Positions 1 to 7,805 of a stretch of DNA of 64,000 nucleotides are shown one piece after another. The translations under genes were made by a program, and so were the position numbers. Origin of the DNA: Exiguobacterium sp. AM39-5BH. GTDB lineage: Bacteria > Bacillota > Bacilli > Exiguobacteriales > Exiguobacteriaceae. Position 1 is the stretch's first letter. The number at the start of each line of letters is the position of its first letter. The notes under the pieces are model-generated. The model ran no database searches and was not told the DNA's origin. It saw only the letters and a program-made list of their open reading frames with translations. The DNA lies in NCBI RefSeq assembly GCF_003467445.1, contig NZ_QSGS01000007.1, forward strand, positions 87,234 to 151,233, read 5' to 3'.

Positions 1-764
1 ATGATGAAATTCGTGACCCAAATCCCAAGCACGTACAACACCCCGATGGCAAACAAATCCGGATAGCGGTCGAAGTACTTGAAGTACGAGAACTCTTTCA
101 CCGCGTAGCGAAGAGGGAACGTCCGAAGCATCGCGAAGAACAGGCCGAACAACGTTACAATCATCCCGACCGTGAAGCCGAGCAACAACTCGAGGCTCGA
201 CGGGTCGGTCATGAGACGACTGATCGCATAAACGCTTACGACCGAGATGAGGCCGCCTAGCAAGAAACTATAGGCCACCGCTTGATAATATTTAGCGGCA
301 CTTAAAAACAAGAACATGACCCAGATAACGTTGATCGTCATGAACAAGACGAACAGCGTCAATTTGTAAAAGAAGTCGAGCGGAGACAATAGCCAAAAGA
401 TGCCGTACAATATCGTCGCGGCGAGAATCGTCACTTTAAGCATCCCGGTGAAGACCGGGAAAATCTCGTGCGCCTTCTTCTCGTAAAACAAGTCCGCCAC
501 GTATCGGGTGACGACGAGTTGTTGGAAACTGAACAAGATTTGCGAGAAGATGAACGCATACGAGACCGAGATCATGAAGAGCGTCCTCTCGGCGAGCGAT
601 AACGCCGGCATTTGAAATGCCAACCATTGAATCGTCCCAACGACCAAGATGACGATTAACCACGGGCCGGATGTGACGAGGCCTGAGAACGTATACGCCT
701 TCAACCTGGACGAATAGTAGTCTTCTTGGAACAACTTCTGCAACTTAAACCCGATGCCCGCCAT
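1..764 (-). CDS. pelG: PelG, Pel polysaccharide membrane protein (partial, runs off window)
   Basis: Inner-membrane protein of the Pel exopolysaccharide machine, MATE/Wzx-like, thought to help move the polymer across the membrane with the glycosyltransferase PelF. The frame is open from ATG at 764 to base 1, giving about 254 residues of the N-terminal part. The protein begins MAGIGFKLQKL, typical of PelG, and shows repeated long hydrophobic segments (for example around residues 33-55, 65-85 and 110-150). A GAGGAGGG ribosome site lies just upstream. The start overlaps the end of pelF by 20 bases, implying translational coupling. The C-terminal part lies outside the window. Identification rests on sequence character plus the surrounding pel gene order. 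Confidence 0.88.
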   Translation of the reverse strand, partial: MAGIGFKLQKLFQEDYYSSRLKAYTFSGLVTSGPWLIVILVVGTIQWLAFQMPALSLAERTLFMISVSYAFIFSQILFSFQQLVVTRYVADLFYEKKAHEIFPVFTGMLKVTILAATILYGIFWLLSPLDFFYKLTLFVLFMTINVIWVMFLFLSAAKYYQAVAYSFLLGGLISVVSVYAISRLMTDPSSLELLLGFTVGMIVTLFGLFFAMLRTFPLRYAVKEFSYFKYFDRYPDLFAIGVLYVLGIWVTNFI

Positions 765-2161
765 ACTGTTCCCTCCTCGTTTCATAGATGGCCTTGTAGC
801 GGTCCACGACCTGTTGGAGACGATAATATTGGCGGACGCGCTCTCGACCGTTCTTACCGAAACGCATTCGTTCCTGCGGATAATCCATCATCCACTCGAC
901 CTTGTCCGCTACTGCTTCCGGATGGACCGGGGGCACAATAAAACCAGCCGGTCCGAACGGGTCGTCTGCTCGGCCGTACAGGAGCTCGGAGCATGCCCCG
1001 ACATCGGTGGCGACCCACGGAATGCCGGCCGCCATCCCCTCAAGAATCGCGAGCGGCTGACCTTCCGAAATGCTCGTCAGGAGCAATAAATCGAAGGTCG
1101 GCAAATAGGCTTGGACGTCCACTTTCCCGACGAGCTCGACGTAATCGGTCAATCCACTCTGTTCAATGAGCAGACGGCACTCTTCCGCATAATCCTCATC
1201 TTCATCGAGCGGACCCATGATTGTCAGCTTGAACAGACGATGCCGCTCCTGCAAAATCTTGGCGGCGTAAATCATTGTCTTTAAGTCTTTGATTGGGACT
1301 AAGCGGACGATGGCACCGATTTGAAAGAGGTCGTTATCAGGCGCTCCACAACTTCTTGAATTTGTCGCTCCGCAATGCCGTTAGCGATGATTTTCGTCTT
1401 CTCGCTCGGGGCGCCAATCCATTCTTGATATTCACGATTCCGTTCAAACAAGGCGATAATCTCATCGGCCGCATTGTACGCTTCACGCGACAAGTGATGG
1501 AAGAAGCGGACCCATCTCGGCTTATACGGTGCCGGTATCCAATATGACTGTAAAATTTCCTCTTCACGTTCCCGCGAGTAGATGCCGTGCTCCGTCAAGA
1601 TGAAGGGGATTCCTTGCGTTTCTTTCATGTAAGAGGCGACCACGCCGGCATAGCCCGTCGATACGGAGTGGACGAGATCGACTTTCGGAAGCGGTTGATG
1701 GAGCACCCGTAAGATCGGGGTGTACATACTTTGCCACATCCAAAAGTAGTCGATGAACGACCCACCGTTCATCTCTTCGGAGTAAGCCGATTTCACGTTT
1801 TTCCAAAAGAACTCGCTTGCAAAAAACACTTGACTCGAGGTACCTTTTTTCCAAGTAAGCGAAGTGCTTGCCGATTCGGACTTTTCAACATGAGCCAGTC
1901 GGATACATGCTCCTCTTCCTCGGCATCCCATTTGATCCGTCCTTTTGCGCGCTCGCCCACATCATGTAAATACAAATGAGTGATTCCTGAGACGTTGGGC
2001 GGTAACGGATACTTCATTTCTTCCGGACGTTTCTCATTCGGCTGAATCGAAATGATTTCAAACGACACATTCGGCATTTCTTCAATCAATGTCTGTGTCC
2101 AACTCGAAACGCCTCCGCTGACGTACGGATAACTTCCCTCTAACACGAGTCCAATTTTCAT
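745..2161 (-). pseudogene. pelF: PelF family glycosyltransferase with two frameshifts
   Basis: PelF is the cytosolic GT4-type glycosyltransferase that polymerises Pel from UDP-sugars. ATG at 2161 starts MKIGLVLEGSYPYVSGGV, the typical PelF N-terminus. The reading is continued in a second frame (about 1850-1345) and a third frame (about 1340-745), which carry the conserved GAIVRLVPIKD stretch and the GT4 motif SEGQPLAILEGMAAG. Adding one A in the A6 run (plus-strand T run 1845-1850) restores the first join. Adding one C (plus-strand G at 1340-1341) restores the second. The repaired protein would be about 472 residues, normal for the family. The start overlaps the pelA stop by ATGA. As written the gene is broken; the two clean single-base repairs make assembly error plausible. 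Confidence 0.85.
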
Positions 2162-4005
2162 TGCGCCTCCCCCTTGATGGCGATTTCTGCATTCGCCGAT
2201 GTCAGCTTGACAAGATAGAGCGGTCGGTCGGCCTCCCACTGTTCGATCGTCCCAAAATCAAACTCTCCGGTCTCAAGTGATTGACCTGGTTTCAAACGAA
2301 CGATGAAATGGGATGGGTTGACAAGCCCTTCTCCAGCCAAATAGACGGTCGACTCATCAAACGTGACATTTAAATCGGCTTGTTGATACGTAATCATCTT
2401 TTCAGTCGCATAATGTTGCGTGTACGCCTCGAGGTGTGGGTAATCGTCATTTACATCGCGCACAATTTTACGCAGACTCACGAACATCGTATCCCAGTCG
2501 CGTCCAAACGCCCGGTCTGGGTCGATGACATCGTCCGGATGAATGAAATGTGAAAACACGCCGAAGTTGGCGATGGCATCAACCATCTGGAAAATCGACC
2601 CGCGCTCTTCTCCGTAATCACTCGTGACGCGCGGGAAATGATAGAGATGTGAATGCGTCGCATCAAATTCAAATTCTTGTATAAAGTCTCCGTTTTCGGG
2701 TTCCCCTGTATAGAGGGATGCAATCGTACGAAGCTCCGGCAACGCTTCAGCAATCGCATCGACACCGGTCCGATTGAGGGCATTCGAGGGCGGGACGTAT
2801 GACTTAAGCGTCTCAGCCGGGAAATAATTGGCGAACACGGCTTCGGCTTGTAATAATGAACGCTTCATTTCTTCTTTATCTTTCCAAGGAATATATTCAT
2901 ACGTCGGATCAATCGGTTCATCAGCTGTGACCAGTGATTGATGGTTATAGCCGTGAAGGCCGATCTCCCCGCCGTGAGCAATCAGTTTGCGTCCGAAGTA
3001 AAGCATCGGAAATTCACCACGTTTGATCAACTGCTCATCGACGAGTTCCATCTCTTCCTCATACGTCCCGATCATGGCACCTGTATAAATCAAATCTTCC
3101 TCTTCTGCTAGGTCGACCATGTCTTCCCACCAATTCTCAGCGAAGAAATCTTTGACCGATTTATCAAGCGGCGTGGCGGAGACGTCTTTCATTTTCCCGT
3201 CCATGACCGGTGCCGGAAAATCATCGATGTACATGAGTTTAATGGCTGCTTGTGCCGTGACAAACGCTGGTGGCATCGTGCCGAGCGTTTGGACGAACAA
3301 GCCGCGTATCATTTTTTGGTCGGTGATTGTCGTATTCCAGTAAAGGACATTCCCGTCACCGACGCTATATTCCCAAAGAATCGGGAAATCTTCGGCTGAT
3401 AGTAAGACGTTGGCATCATCTGCAATCGCGAAATCAATTAGACTATGGACAAATAAATCGTCTGGCGGGTTCAAGTCGATATATCCAGGAAAAATCGTCT
3501 CTTCAAAATTCAAGCCGTATACGTCTGGCACGAATTCGCCAATTTCTTCAATCCCGGTCAACTCGTTCCACGCCGGGTCTTTAAACCGGTTCGCGAAGAT
3601 GAGGTTGCCCCCTTGTTCGACATAACGTTTCATCTCCGCAAATGGCCATTCGGCAGTGCGTTCACCCGTGAAAATAATAATGGTGTATGGAGAAGGCGCA
3701 ATCGAGCCGACGTCGCCAGGAGTCACTTCGCGTACGTCGAGCTTCGCATATTGTAGACCGTGCAGGAGATTGTCCGCTGTTTTAACGGCCAAATCTCCCT
3801 CATTCCGAACGAGATAAATTTGAAGTTGATGCTCTCCAGCTTTCGCTGAGGCGTTGTTCTTCAACTGGTCGATCTTTACCTTTTGCTCGGTGACGTTCGG
3901 CAATAACGTATGCAGCGAATGAATCCGTACGTATTGAATCGCACCGACAATGACTAACAATAGGACGATGAAGAGCGAGAATGAGATTATAGTTCGTTTT
4001 TCCAT
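2158..4005 (-). CDS. pelA: PelA-like deacetylase (DUF2194), membrane anchored
   Basis: Predicted extracytoplasmic polysaccharide deacetylase of the Pel locus, the counterpart of the deacetylase half of PelA that partially deacetylates the GalNAc-rich polymer. The 615-residue protein has one N-terminal membrane anchor (about residues 6-26) and then a glutamine-amidotransferase-like middle region. A carbohydrate-esterase-4-like domain follows, with an Asp-Asp motif in MYIDDFP (D261, D262) and a downstream HGYNH motif (H351, H355) likely to bind the metal. In Gram-positive pel operons the deacetylase and hydrolase are separate genes, as here. The start lies inside the C-terminal end of pelE, and the stop overlaps pelF. 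Confidence 0.82.
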   Translation of the reverse strand: MEKRTIISFSLFIVLLLVIVGAIQYVRIHSLHTLLPNVTEQKVKIDQLKNNASAKAGEHQLQIYLVRNEGDLAVKTADNLLHGLQYAKLDVREVTPGDVGSIAPSPYTIIIFTGERTAEWPFAEMKRYVEQGGNLIFANRFKDPAWNELTGIEEIGEFVPDVYGLNFEETIFPGYIDLNPPDDLFVHSLIDFAIADDANVLLSAEDFPILWEYSVGDGNVLYWNTTITDQKMIRGLFVQTLGTMPPAFVTAQAAIKLMYIDDFPAPVMDGKMKDVSATPLDKSVKDFFAENWWEDMVDLAEEEDLIYTGAMIGTYEEEMELVDEQLIKRGEFPMLYFGRKLIAHGGEIGLHGYNHQSLVTADEPIDPTYEYIPWKDKEEMKRSLLQAEAVFANYFPAETLKSYVPPSNALNRTGVDAIAEALPELRTIASLYTGEPENGDFIQEFEFDATHSHLYHFPRVTSDYGEERGSIFQMVDAIANFGVFSHFIHPDDVIDPDRAFGRDWDTMFVSLRKIVRDVNDDYPHLEAYTQHYATEKMITYQQADLNVTFDESTVYLAGEGLVNPSHFIVRLKPGQSLETGEFDFGTIEQWEADRPLYLVKLTSANAEIAIKGEAQ

Positions 4006-4924
4006 GATGTCGTGTCACTCCATTCTTCAAACAACAGTCGGTACTCATATGGCACATCCTCGAGTGTGAACTGGGTCTGCATCATAAACATGACCGCCTT
4101 CACTTCATTCCATCGCTCGCGCTCATAATAGTAGTTGATGAGCATGAGATGGGATTCAATCCGTTCTGGAAAATGATGGACGTATTCCTTCAGGATGTTC
4201 AATTGCTCTTTCGGACGCTGTAACGTGAGATAAATCTCGTTCAAGTCTCATAGATCCATGGCGTCGGCGGATAGAGCGTTTTCGCTTTCAACAACTCCTC
4301 GAGCCAAGCGTCCCGTTTGTCTTTCAACATGACCTCGGTGATGAGCTCGCTATGGATCATTCGTTTGTACACCATCGCAAGCCGATGAATCGTGTCGGGC
4401 TTCCCTAAATCATACTCACGTTTCGCAAGCTTTAATTCCTGTTCATATTGATCGATTAAGATATTCATCGTCGCCGCGGCATAATGGACCGTCTCGCTGT
4501 CGGTACTTTCAAGCCCCATCTGTAAATACTTCCCTTGCTGGTCAATCGACTGATTGACGTGGGTCAAAATCGAATGTTTGCGGATGGCCGGATCTTTCGA
4601 GTTGATCGCATCGGTGAGCGGCAACAGATGGGTGCTGTTGCTTGCTTCATGACGAATTTGTTCATAGTTGACGACCTTGAAATCGATGTAATCGTCATAG
4701 TCTTCAATCAGCCCGCTTCGTCCGAATCGTGCAGCAATCCGATACACCACATAGACGGCAAGTTCGGCTAGAAACGGTAAGAACAGACCGAAACTGAGAG
4801 CAGCGACGGCAACCCCATAGTCAGGTGCTTTCATTTTTTGTTTCAACCCAATCAATAAGAGGAAAGCGACCAGCGCATGGACGACATAAATTCCGATGAT
4901 CAGGAGACGAATGGTAGCGTCCAT
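3987..4924 (-). pseudogene. pelE: PelE-like membrane/TPR protein, split into two frames
   Basis: PelE is an inner-membrane TPR protein that partners PelD in the Pel synthase complex. Frame one (4924-4241, 227 residues) has two N-terminal membrane helices (about residues 6-28 and 38-60) and a long helical cytosolic region, ending in WIYET. A second frame (4244-3987) starts at TTG with NEIYLTLQRPKEQL and continues as a TPR-like helix pair. Stop and TTG overlap as TTGA, so coupling of two genes is possible. However, one extra T near 4244 fuses them into a continuous helical repeat of about 312 residues, and no separate ribosome site is evident. I favour a single gene with a one-base deletion. 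Its stop overlaps the pelA start. Confidence 0.68.
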
Positions 4925-4928
4925 ATCG

Positions 4929-6098
4929 TCACACCCCCTTCTGGATTAAAATCCCTTCGATTCGATCATAGATTCGTTGTCGATGATCTTCACTCGTTCC
5001 TGGGAGTAAGAGCAACAGCTTGTTCTCTTCCGGGTCATACCCGACGACATCAATCTCGCGCAAATACGAATGAACGATGGCCTCGATGCTCTCGAGCGAA
5101 ACGGGTTCATATCCGAGCGGATAGTCGAGCACGATATATGGCTGCCCGTGGTGAATTTTCTTTTGTTCCTGGATGGCGACAAGTTCCATGAACGCCTCTT
5201 TCTTATAGAACGAGGTGCCTTTATGCATCTTCTCGTGCTGCTCTTTACGAATCAGGTTCTCGGCGTTTTGAATGCGTGTTCCGATCCAAGAGAAGAGGAT
5301 ATTGAGGACATGCAAGTCATCAGTCGTCAATTTTCGAAGCGGCAACCGCTTGATGACGACGACTTCACGGGTCATTCCGTCGACGATAATCGGCGCGAGC
5401 AACATCGGGTCTGTATCCTCGTCATCGAGTTGACGGAGTGTCGTTTCTTGGACTTGGAAGAATCGTTTGAACATGCTCGACGCCTCATCAAGAAAAATCG
5501 TTTGTGGAAACTCTTTCTTGTCCGTTTGACGAATTAAAAGACGCATCGATTTTTGAGAACGGTCAACGTGATACATAGCAACGTCACTTGCTAAGAACGT
5601 TTTTTTCAACAAACGGATTGTCTCGCTCCGAATCAACTCTGGATGCGGCAAATCGAGCGATACGGCAAGTTCATACAATTGGTTCAAACTGTACTCGGAT
5701 TGAAGTAGTTTTTGACGAAGTGTGGTTTGCGAAGTGTTGAGTAAATCGACGGTCTCTTTCAAATAGGTATTTTCATCTTTCAGCTCTTCATTGCGGAACT
5801 GAGTGATTTCGTGCCGTTCTCGAAACGACGTACTGAATAAACCGACGATGACCGTGATGGCGAAATAGTAAAACAATGTAAGAAGTGAGTTTGTATCGTA
5901 GAACAATAGGAAGATGTCTCCCCCTACCAAGCCGGTGTATAACACTTTGTAGAGCAGCAACATACCGAAACTGATTAAGCCGAAAATGGTCCCATATCGT
6001 AAGGCGAATAAAATGGCGGCCACATAAAACAAGTTCAGTTCATTTTGAATCGTACCTAAATCAAAAAACAAATCGATTGCTATCAATAGGGCGAACAC
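4929..6098 (-). CDS. pelD: PelD, c-di-GMP receptor of the Pel complex
   Basis: PelD is the inner-membrane c-di-GMP receptor that switches on Pel synthesis. Here there are three to four N-terminal membrane segments (residues 1-90), a coiled coil (about 97-150), a GAF-like domain (about 150-285) and a degenerate GGDEF domain (about 295-389). The GGDEF active-site sequence is lost, replaced by a GYDPEENK stretch. An RxxD inhibitory-site motif, REID at residues 347-350, is retained in the expected place and should bind c-di-GMP. Coordinates start at the first standard codon, GTG 6098, but this lies inside the first membrane helix. The frame is open upstream to a strong AGGAGGGG at 6156-6163, so translation may begin at ATT 6149 or CTG 6146. 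pelE follows after 4 bases. Confidence 0.83.
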   Translation of the reverse strand: MFALLIAIDLFFDLGTIQNELNLFYVAAILFALRYGTIFGLISFGMLLLYKVLYTGLVGGDIFLLFYDTNSLLTLFYYFAITVIVGLFSTSFRERHEITQFRNEELKDENTYLKETVDLLNTSQTTLRQKLLQSEYSLNQLYELAVSLDLPHPELIRSETIRLLKKTFLASDVAMYHVDRSQKSMRLLIRQTDKKEFPQTIFLDEASSMFKRFFQVQETTLRQLDDEDTDPMLLAPIIVDGMTREVVVIKRLPLRKLTTDDLHVLNILFSWIGTRIQNAENLIRKEQHEKMHKGTSFYKKEAFMELVAIQEQKKIHHGQPYIVLDYPLGYEPVSLESIEAIVHSYLREIDVVGYDPEENKLLLLLPGTSEDHRQRIYDRIEGILIQKGV

Positions 6099-6242
6099 GA
6101 CAAGAATCTCGACCCATTTGAGCCACGGACGGTCTTGAGCATACAGAATGATAATCCCCTCCTCGTTGATTTAACTCGTGCTTTTCAGTTTGGATACGAG
6201 ATGATTTACACCTATCTGCGGGATAAATCGTCCCATATCACT

Positions 6243-6258
6243 TTATAATTAATTATAA
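6243..6258. promoter_or_regulatory. 16-bp perfect palindrome upstream of pelD
   Basis: TTATAATTAATTATAA is a perfect 16-base palindrome about 95 bases upstream of the probable pelD translation start and just past the corrected stop of the hydrolase gene. It contains TATAAT-like hexamers on both strands, so it could be an AT-rich promoter core, an operator, or both. No target regulator is identifiable from the sequence. Confidence 0.35.
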
Positions 6259-7086
6259 CCTAAAAATCCCATGTATTGTAATAAGTTGGTTCGTGATAAT
6301 GGATGAATCCGTTCGCTTCGGCATATCCCGACTTGTCGCCTCTTCTTGGTCTGAGACGGTGAGGACAGCGATTCCGTATTCGTCTTGAATCGCGTTCATT
6401 CGATCGAGCATCTCCATCGACCAAGAGTCGGACGTGATTTCCGTGTAGTTAAAACCTTCCCACATGAAGCCTTCCACATAAGGCGCACTCGTTCGTTCAA
6501 GCGTCTCGATCCCCCAGTTTTGGACGACTGGGACGCCCGGATATGCCTTTTCAATCGCTTGTAAAAAGGCCTCGAGCCCAGCCAGCTGTTCTTCTAAGTC
6601 GTCCGGATAGTCGAGGTGGACGTCATCGATATCCCCGACCGTGTCGAGGAAAATTCCGTCCAGATGTTTATTGATGACTTGTTTTTGAATTTCACGGATT
6701 AAAATTTTACGGAAATCGGACGAGCTGATATCCGTCAAATACGAATCCCATTTCGGGAAATAGATGCGTTCCCCGTCCCGATAAAAGAAATCGCCTTTGT
6801 CCATTTGGCCGATGAGCGCCCGATTCCACGTGTCTGCTTCCATCACGTTAATATAGCCGAGCACTTTCGTCCCGTTCGACCGAATCGTTTCAATCTGTTC
6901 CGGTGTATACCAAATCGGTTCGATGATGACGAGGTCGTATCGGGCCATGTCTTCAATGATCGCCTCGGTCGGCATGTTATAAAAAATCTTATAGGAATGG
7001 ATTTCATCAAAATCAAACGGCTCTTTCGTCGTACATCCTCCTAAAAAGAAGATGAACAATAAGCCGCTCACTAAACATCGTCGCAC
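6253..7086 (-). CDS. Lipoprotein glycoside hydrolase, PelA hydrolase-like (GH114/GH166-type); C-terminus frameshifted
   Basis: Predicted secreted endo-alpha-1,4-polygalactosaminidase-type TIM barrel, probably the free-standing hydrolase partner of the Pel deacetylase. GTG start at 7086 is preceded by AAGGAGG. The signal peptide ends in a lipobox, FLGGC at residues 14-18, so it should be a lipoprotein on the outer face of the membrane. Family features include VLGYINVMEADTW, DGIFLDTVGD (acidic catalytic region) and VVQNWG. The printed frame ends with unrelated residues. Shifting frame near 6336 (one missing base) restores a family-like end containing SGYAEANGFIHYHEP with a stop at 6260, giving about 275 residues. 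It heads the pel operon. Confidence 0.75.
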   Translation of the reverse strand: MRRCLVSGLLFIFFLGGCTTKEPFDFDEIHSYKIFYNMPTEAIIEDMARYDLVIIEPIWYTPEQIETIRSNGTKVLGYINVMEADTWNRALIGQMDKGDFFYRDGERIYFPKWDSYLTDISSSDFRKILIREIQKQVINKHLDGIFLDTVGDIDDVHLDYPDDLEEQLAGLEAFLQAIEKAYPGVPVVQNWGIETLERTSAPYVEGFMWEGFNYTEITSDSWSMEMLDRMNAIQDEYGIAVLTVSDQEEATSRDMPKRTDSSIITNQLITIHGIFRL

Positions 7087-7196
7087 TCGGACACCTCCTT
7101 GTTGAATGAATCCGTCTTGGTGTGAATCGGTCCGTTTGACGGTGAACGATCAGGGAAACAACATAATACAGACTGTCACAGAAGGGAGAAATGGGC

Positions 7197-7661
7197 GTGA
7201 ATACCATTTTATTGACGATTGCCCTATTATTCGTCGGCTTGAACGTGTTTACCTTTTTTCGACGCCAAACGTATAGACAGACCGGTTTCGACATGCGCTT
7301 GTTCAGCCACTTGTTCGTCAGCCTATTCGGCGTCATGATCGGGTTTGCCTTGATTTACTACGCGCTCTCACGCGATGGCGTCATATTGGTGACGTCACTC
7401 GAGACGATGAACGCGGTCGATCCGAACTGGCGCAATCTGCTTTACTTCAGCGGGGTCACGTTGCTGTCTATCGGATTCGGCGACCTGCTGCCAATCGGTC
7501 CGGCCCGGTTGTTCGCCTTGCTCGAAGCGGCCATCGGGATTTTGTTGCCGACAGCATTTTTTGTAAAATCGATATACAAAAAGAAGACTGAAGAAAACAG
7601 TCTTCTAACGTCCAGTAATCAGCAAATACATGTTGAAGGCGACAAGTCCAAGCGGAAATAA
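7197..7661 (+). CDS. Potassium channel family protein (Ion_trans_2)
   Basis: Small ion-channel protein of about 154 residues with membrane segments near residues 3-20, 40-58 and 105-122. A pore loop carries the filter-like motif TLLSIGFGDLLP, close to the TxxxGxGD signature of K+ channels. GTG at 7197 is preferred over ATG at 7191 because AGGGAG lies 8 bases before it. The last 20 or so residues are polar and lie antisense to a small membrane-protein gene, so the exact C-terminus is uncertain. It diverges from the pel hydrolase and stands alone as a transcription unit. Confidence 0.7.
   Translation: MNTILLTIALLFVGLNVFTFFRRQTYRQTGFDMRLFSHLFVSLFGVMIGFALIYYALSRDGVILVTSLETMNAVDPNWRNLLYFSGVTLLSIGFGDLLPIGPARLFALLEAAIGILLPTAFFVKSIYKKKTEENSLLTSSNQQIHVEGDKSKRK
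7577..7605 (-). terminator. Rho-independent terminator (minus strand)
   Basis: On the minus strand, an 8-bp stem (GAAGACTG at 7605-7598 pairing with 7590-7583) is followed by TTTTT. It starts exactly at the stop codon of the small membrane-protein gene 7605-7757 and supports that gene being transcribed. Confidence 0.75.
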
Positions 7662-7757
7662 GGCCACGACTAAAATCGGCCATTTTTTCGTCCGGATGCC
7701 GACAAATAAAAGTAAACTCCCCACTAGGAGCGCGATGAACGTCGTATACGGATTCAA
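7605..7757 (-). CDS. Small two-helix membrane protein (50 aa)
   Basis: TTG start at 7757 with AAGGGGG eight bases upstream. The 50-residue product has two hydrophobic segments, roughly residues 6-20 (FIALLVGSLLLFVG) and 27-46 (PILVVALFPLGLVAF), separated by a short basic loop GIRTKKW, and ends at TAG 7605. A rho-independent hairpin begins at its stop. No family is recognised. The clear ribosome site, membrane topology and terminator argue that it is a real gene although it overlaps the channel gene's tail on the opposite strand. Confidence 0.6.
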   Translation of the reverse strand: MNPYTTFIALLVGSLLLFVGIRTKKWPILVVALFPLGLVAFNMYLLITGR

Positions 7758-7805
7758 GCGTCATTCCCCCTTCTATAGAGGGGCTTTTCCCGACTCAACC
7801 GAAAA

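Noticed and set aside
436-663. Minus-strand open frame of 75 codons inside pelG
   Set aside because: Out of frame with the clear membrane-protein sequence of PelG; arginine-rich, no ribosome site.
754-1089. Plus-strand frame opposite pelF
   Set aside because: Antisense shadow of a conserved glycosyltransferase domain, with no ribosome site or recognisable motif.
6149-6260. Possible c-di-GMP riboswitch before pelD
   Set aside because: I looked for the GEMM core (GCACAGGGCAAACC-like) on the minus strand and did not find it; only the palindrome and ribosome site are present.
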